Source: Thermomicrobiaceae bacterium (GTDB lineage Bacteria > Chloroflexota > Chloroflexia > Thermomicrobiales > Thermomicrobiaceae). From it: 8,634 nt of DNA. The DNA is taken from positions 1 through 8,634 of the forward strand of contig JAICWZ010000061.1 in the NCBI GenBank assembly GCA_025966355.1, in the 5' to 3' direction. Position 1 is the first letter of the stretch; each line of letters starts with the position of its first letter. This document shows, in pieces, positions 6,446 through 8,634 of the stretch. A model generated the notes under the pieces. That model was not told the DNA's origin, did not search any database, and saw nothing but the letters and a program-made list of their open reading frames with translations. A program made the translations under genes and the position numbers.

Positions 6446-7709
6446 CCGCCGCCTGCGCGACCTTGATGCGAATCAAGGCGCGGTTGCTCACGGCGATCAA
6501 GACGAGCAGCACGAGCGCGAGCGCGCCGGTTCCGGCCAGCGTCGCTCGCGCCCCAATCGTCGAACTGAGCGCCCCCGAAAGCAGAATGCCGAGCGGCGTG
6601 CAGCCGATCGCCATGGCGAGCACGCCGAGCGCGCGTGCCCGCATGTGCGGCTCGACGTTGTTGATCATCAGCACCGGCTGCATCGAGGCGAAGGCACCGG
6701 CACAGCCGCCCGCCAGAATCTGTAGGCAGAGCGAGAGCGGGAAGACGCGCGAGAGTCCGAGCAGGACCACCACCGCGCTCGTTGTCATGGCACCACCGAG
6801 AAAGAAGCGTCCGGCGAGCTCCATGCGCGCCCGCAAGACGAGCGCTCCGGCCACAACGATGGCGCCGATGCCATCGGCCCCCGCCAGAATCCCCATGCGT
6901 TGCGGACCGATATCGAGAATCTGCCTGGCGATGACCGGGATGAGCTGCTGGTAGGGGAAGGTGAGCAGGTTCATGACGACGGTGACGAGCAGCACTCCCT
7001 GGATCAACGGAATGCGCACCACCGTGCTGAAGCCCTCGCTGATCAGCCGGAGGAGTGGGACCGACCCGCTCCGTTCGATGGCCGCTTCGTCGAAAATGCG
7101 TCGAAGTCGGATGAGCGCAAAAACACCGTAGGCATAGACAACCGCCAGCACCCCGTAGGCGAGCGGCGCGCCACCAGCCGCCAGCAACGCCCCGGCCACG
7201 ATCGTCGCCACGATCTTGCAGCCTTGCTGCGACATCGCCTCCAGCGACATGGCGTTGCCGGTCAGTTCCGGCGCGTTCATCTCCGAAATCAGCGCCCGTC
7301 GGGTCGAATAGTCGGATGCCCAACCGCAACCGAGCAGCCCGCTCGCAACACAGAGCGCCAGTAGGTTGGCACGATCGACCATGAAGAGCACGGCGAGCGT
7401 CGAGGCGATCACGATGCCGGCGCATTGCACGATGAGAAGCATCGTCGTGCGCCGCATCCGGTCGGACACCGCGCCGAAGGCGAGACCGAGCACCAGCATC
7501 GGCAGCGTGCGACAGAAGCCGACCAGCCCGACATCGAACGCCGAGCCGGACATCACCAGCACCATCCAGCCGCTCGCCACGATCTCGATCCAATAGGCGT
7601 TGTAGTAGCCGATGCCACCATACCAGAGCCGCCGGTAGGCCAGCACCGACGTCAGCCGCGCAACAACCCCGCCGCTGAAGCGATTCAGCCCCACCCCGTT
7701 CGATGCCAT
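6414..7709 (-). CDS. MFS transporter, MFS_3/EntS-like
   Basis: A 431-residue integral membrane protein with about 12 hydrophobic helices. The motif-A loop GAVSDRMRRTT is at 79-89, between helices 2 and 3. SDYSTRRALISEMN (131-145) and GNAMSLEAMSQQG (151-163) resemble the MFS_3 group that includes the enterobactin exporter EntS; a similar loop, EPHMRARALGVLAMA, is at 353-367. Efflux of a small molecule is the family's common role, but direction and substrate are unproven. The ATG at 7709 is chosen because the protein then begins just before helix 1; GGAGGAG lies 12 bases upstream, rather far. A longer frame to 7931 adds 74 Arg-rich residues with no domain. The last residues are read opposite the SDR C-terminus. 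The gene is divergent from the DUF1028 gene. Confidence 0.88.
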   Translation of the reverse strand: MASNGVGLNRFSGGVVARLTSVLAYRRLWYGGIGYYNAYWIEIVASGWMVLVMSGSAFDVGLVGFCRTLPMLVLGLAFGAVSDRMRRTTMLLIVQCAGIVIASTLAVLFMVDRANLLALCVASGLLGCGWASDYSTRRALISEMNAPELTGNAMSLEAMSQQGCKIVATIVAGALLAAGGAPLAYGVLAVVYAYGVFALIRLRRIFDEAAIERSGSVPLLRLISEGFSTVVRIPLIQGVLLVTVVMNLLTFPYQQLIPVIARQILDIGPQRMGILAGADGIGAIVVAGALVLRARMELAGRFFLGGAMTTSAVVVLLGLSRVFPLSLCLQILAGGCAGAFASMQPVLMINNVEPHMRARALGVLAMAIGCTPLGILLSGALSSTIGARATLAGTGALALVLLVLIAVSNRALIRIKVAQAAAKTSSARHRP

Positions 7710-7732
7710 CCGACCCAACCCGCTCCTCCATC

Positions 7733-7744
7733 GCGCACGTGCGC
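7733..7744. promoter_or_regulatory. 12-bp palindrome upstream of the transporter gene
   Basis: GCGCACGTGCGC is a perfect palindrome 23 bases before the transporter start codon, beside its Shine-Dalgarno-like sequence. It could be an operator, but palindromes of C and G are expected more often in DNA of this composition. Confidence 0.25.
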
Positions 7745-7777
7745 TGACGCGCGCACCCCAACCCTGGCACTCAACCT

Positions 7778-7788
7778 CGATAGTATCG
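7778..7788. promoter_or_regulatory. 11-bp palindrome CGATAGTATCG
   Basis: CGATA-G-TATCG is a perfect inverted repeat about 69 bases upstream of the transporter start. On the minus strand it contains GATACT/TACTAT, weakly like a -10 box, so it could mark an operator over a promoter. No -35 is evident. Confidence 0.25.
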
Positions 7789-7851
7789 GGTCCACAGCGC
7801 CGTGCGTCGATGAGCGTTCGGGCGTTCGACGTCCGCGCGAAAGAATCGGTG

Positions 7852-7920
7852 TAGGGGCGCGATTGATCGCGCCCGGCGCGCCGTTCAGGCGGCGCCCGTC
7901 CTCCCAGTCGCCCGGGCGCG
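7852..7920. repeat. REP-like palindromic intergenic element
   Basis: After TAG, the arms GGGCGCGAT (7855-7863) and ATCGCGCCC (7866-7874) form a perfect 9-bp inverted repeat with a 2-base loop. A second pairing is possible between CGCGCCCGG (7868-7876) and CCGGGCGCG (7912-7920), so the block can fold in two ways. The TGTAGGGGCGCG...CGCGCCC pattern resembles dispersed intergenic repeats I recall from Chloroflexota and other genomes. The palindrome is seen; membership of a repeat family is from memory and untested, since only one copy is in this window. Confidence 0.5.
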
Positions 7921-8015
7921 CACGTTTCCACGCATCACTCATGTGGCCATGACACGCCTCGTGCGGTGCGCACATCGACGCTGGCGCGATAAATCGGGCC
8001 CTACGACCGGAGCCG

Positions 8016-8024
8016 TGCTATCTT
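8016..8024 (+). promoter_or_regulatory. Possible extended -10 box for the DUF1028 gene
   Basis: TGCTATCTT has the TGn extension followed by TATCTT, 91 bases upstream of the GTG start. No good -35 is present, which extended -10 promoters can tolerate. Weak call. Confidence 0.25.
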
Positions 8025-8114
8025 TCCTGATTACTGCATCTTGCCCGCCACCCACAGAGCCACTAGGATGTGCGGAGCCATATCGCGTCGATTGAGCGGT
8101 GATAAGGAGCGGCC

Positions 8115-8634
8115 GTGACCTTTTCGGTGATCGGGTACGACCCGCGAAACGGTGATACCGGGATGGTGATCAGCACCTGGGCGCTGGCCGTCGGGAGTCG
8201 CGTGCCGAACGCCGAAGCCGGCGTCGGTGCGGTAGCAACGCAGGCGAATACCAACGCCTCGCTTGGCCCACGTGTACTCGATCTGTTGCGCGACGGGCAT
8301 TCGCCGCGCGATTCAGTCGAGACGGCGTTGGAGGGCGACAGCGCTCGCGATCAGCGGCAGGTTGTGGCAGTCGATACGCATGGAGACATCTTCGCCTGGA
8401 CCGGCGCGACGACGAAGCCGTGGAGCGGACATCTGATCGCCGAAAACGTCGCCGCCTTCGGCAACCTGATCGTCGGCGAACAGGTGCTGACCGAGGCGAT
8501 GGCCGCGTATCAGGCGACCGAGGGTGAACTGCGCGATCGCCTGCTGGCCGCCTACCGGGCCGGGCAGGCGGCCGGTGGCGACGCCCAGGGCGTGCAGTCG
8601 GTCGCGTTTTACATCGCGCGAATCAACGCATATC
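8115..8634 (+). CDS. DUF1028 family protein (3' end beyond the window)
   Basis: The frame is open from the GTG at 8115 to the edge, giving 173 residues without a stop. It starts MTFSVIGYDPRNGDTG and contains the family's hallmark N-terminal block VGSRVPNAEAGVGAVATQANTN (26-47), then RDQRQVVAVDTHGDIFAWTGA and KPWSGH...GNLIVGEQV, and near the edge RAGQAAGGDAQGVQSVA. I recognise this as DUF1028 (PF06267), a family of unknown function placed in the Ntn-hydrolase clan. A Thr directly after the initiator Met would fit an N-terminal nucleophile once Met is removed; that is inference. AAGGAGC (8104-8110) lies four bases before the start and supports it. Relatives are often found near amidohydrolase or peptide-uptake genes, which fits this context. 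Perhaps 50 or more residues are missing beyond the right edge. Confidence 0.88.
   Translation, partial: MTFSVIGYDPRNGDTGMVISTWALAVGSRVPNAEAGVGAVATQANTNASLGPRVLDLLRDGHSPRDSVETALEGDSARDQRQVVAVDTHGDIFAWTGATTKPWSGHLIAENVAAFGNLIVGEQVLTEAMAAYQATEGELRDRLLAAYRAGQAAGGDAQGVQSVAFYIARINAY

Larger units (their letters stand above)
7710..8114. other. Intergenic region between the transporter and DUF1028 genes
   Basis: A 405-base divergent intergenic stretch with no credible gene. It holds two palindromes near the transporter start, a GC-rich palindromic block at 7852-7920, an 8-bp palindrome GTGCGCAC at 7966-7973 overlapping ACATCGACG (7972-7980), and weak promoter-like sequence before the DUF1028 gene. 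ACATCGACG also occurs at candidate operator 2, but here without the GATGT partner. Confidence 0.6.

Noticed and set aside
6442..7770. Long minus-strand open frame in another phase of the transporter gene
   Set aside because: The translation is Arg/Gly/Ala-rich without hydrophobic helices, while the frame ending at 6414 gives a proper MFS protein. The GGAGGAG here could serve the true start at 7709.
7710..7931. N-terminal extension of the transporter up to 7931
   Set aside because: 74 Arg-rich residues unlike a membrane or signal sequence; the extension would run through the palindromic element at 7852-7920.

Overview
The window is GC-rich, about 60-65% G+C in the genes, with GTG starts next to Shine-Dalgarno sequences. 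It carries six protein-coding genes; the last is cut by the right edge. No rRNA, tRNA, CRISPR array, transposase or phage gene was found. The lineage cannot be fixed from the sequence. The base composition and an intergenic TGTAGGGGCGCG-type palindrome would suit a Chloroflexota bacterium of the Thermomicrobia/Sphaerobacter kind, but this is a weak inference from memory.

Layout, left to right. (i) 1-394: non-coding flank, clearly less GC-rich (about 53% by hand count over the first 300 bases). (ii) 395-1228 (+): a cytosolic polysaccharide-deacetylase-fold hydrolase of the HpPgdA/PuuE type. (iii) 1225-2343 (-) and 2404-3525 (-): two tandem, full-length paralogous XRE-type regulators. They share a collinear C-terminal sensor-like region that I cannot name. 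(iv) 3526-3874: a divergent control region with two inverted repeats built on the same GATGT half-site and a three-copy repeat with a 10-bp period. (v) 3875-5665 (+) and 5690-6445 (+): a two-gene operon of an unusual M28-fold hydrolase, whose Glu-Glu active-site pair is replaced by His-Ser-His, followed by a short-chain dehydrogenase/reductase. (vi) 6414-7709 (-): an MFS_3/EntS-like transporter converging on the SDR gene with overlapping 3' ends. (vii) 7710-8114: an intergenic region with palindromes. (viii) 8115-8634 (+): the first 173 codons of a DUF1028-family protein of the Ntn-hydrolase clan.

Working model (inference): this is a small catabolic locus. Three hydrolases of amide-cleaving folds (deacetylase-like, M28-like, DUF1028), an NAD(P)-dependent oxidoreductase and a transporter would process an amide- or peptide-like compound, and the paired XRE regulators would sense it or a product. 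The most distinctive items are the XRE pair with its candidate operators and the M28 protein with a remodelled metal site. The substrate is unknown.
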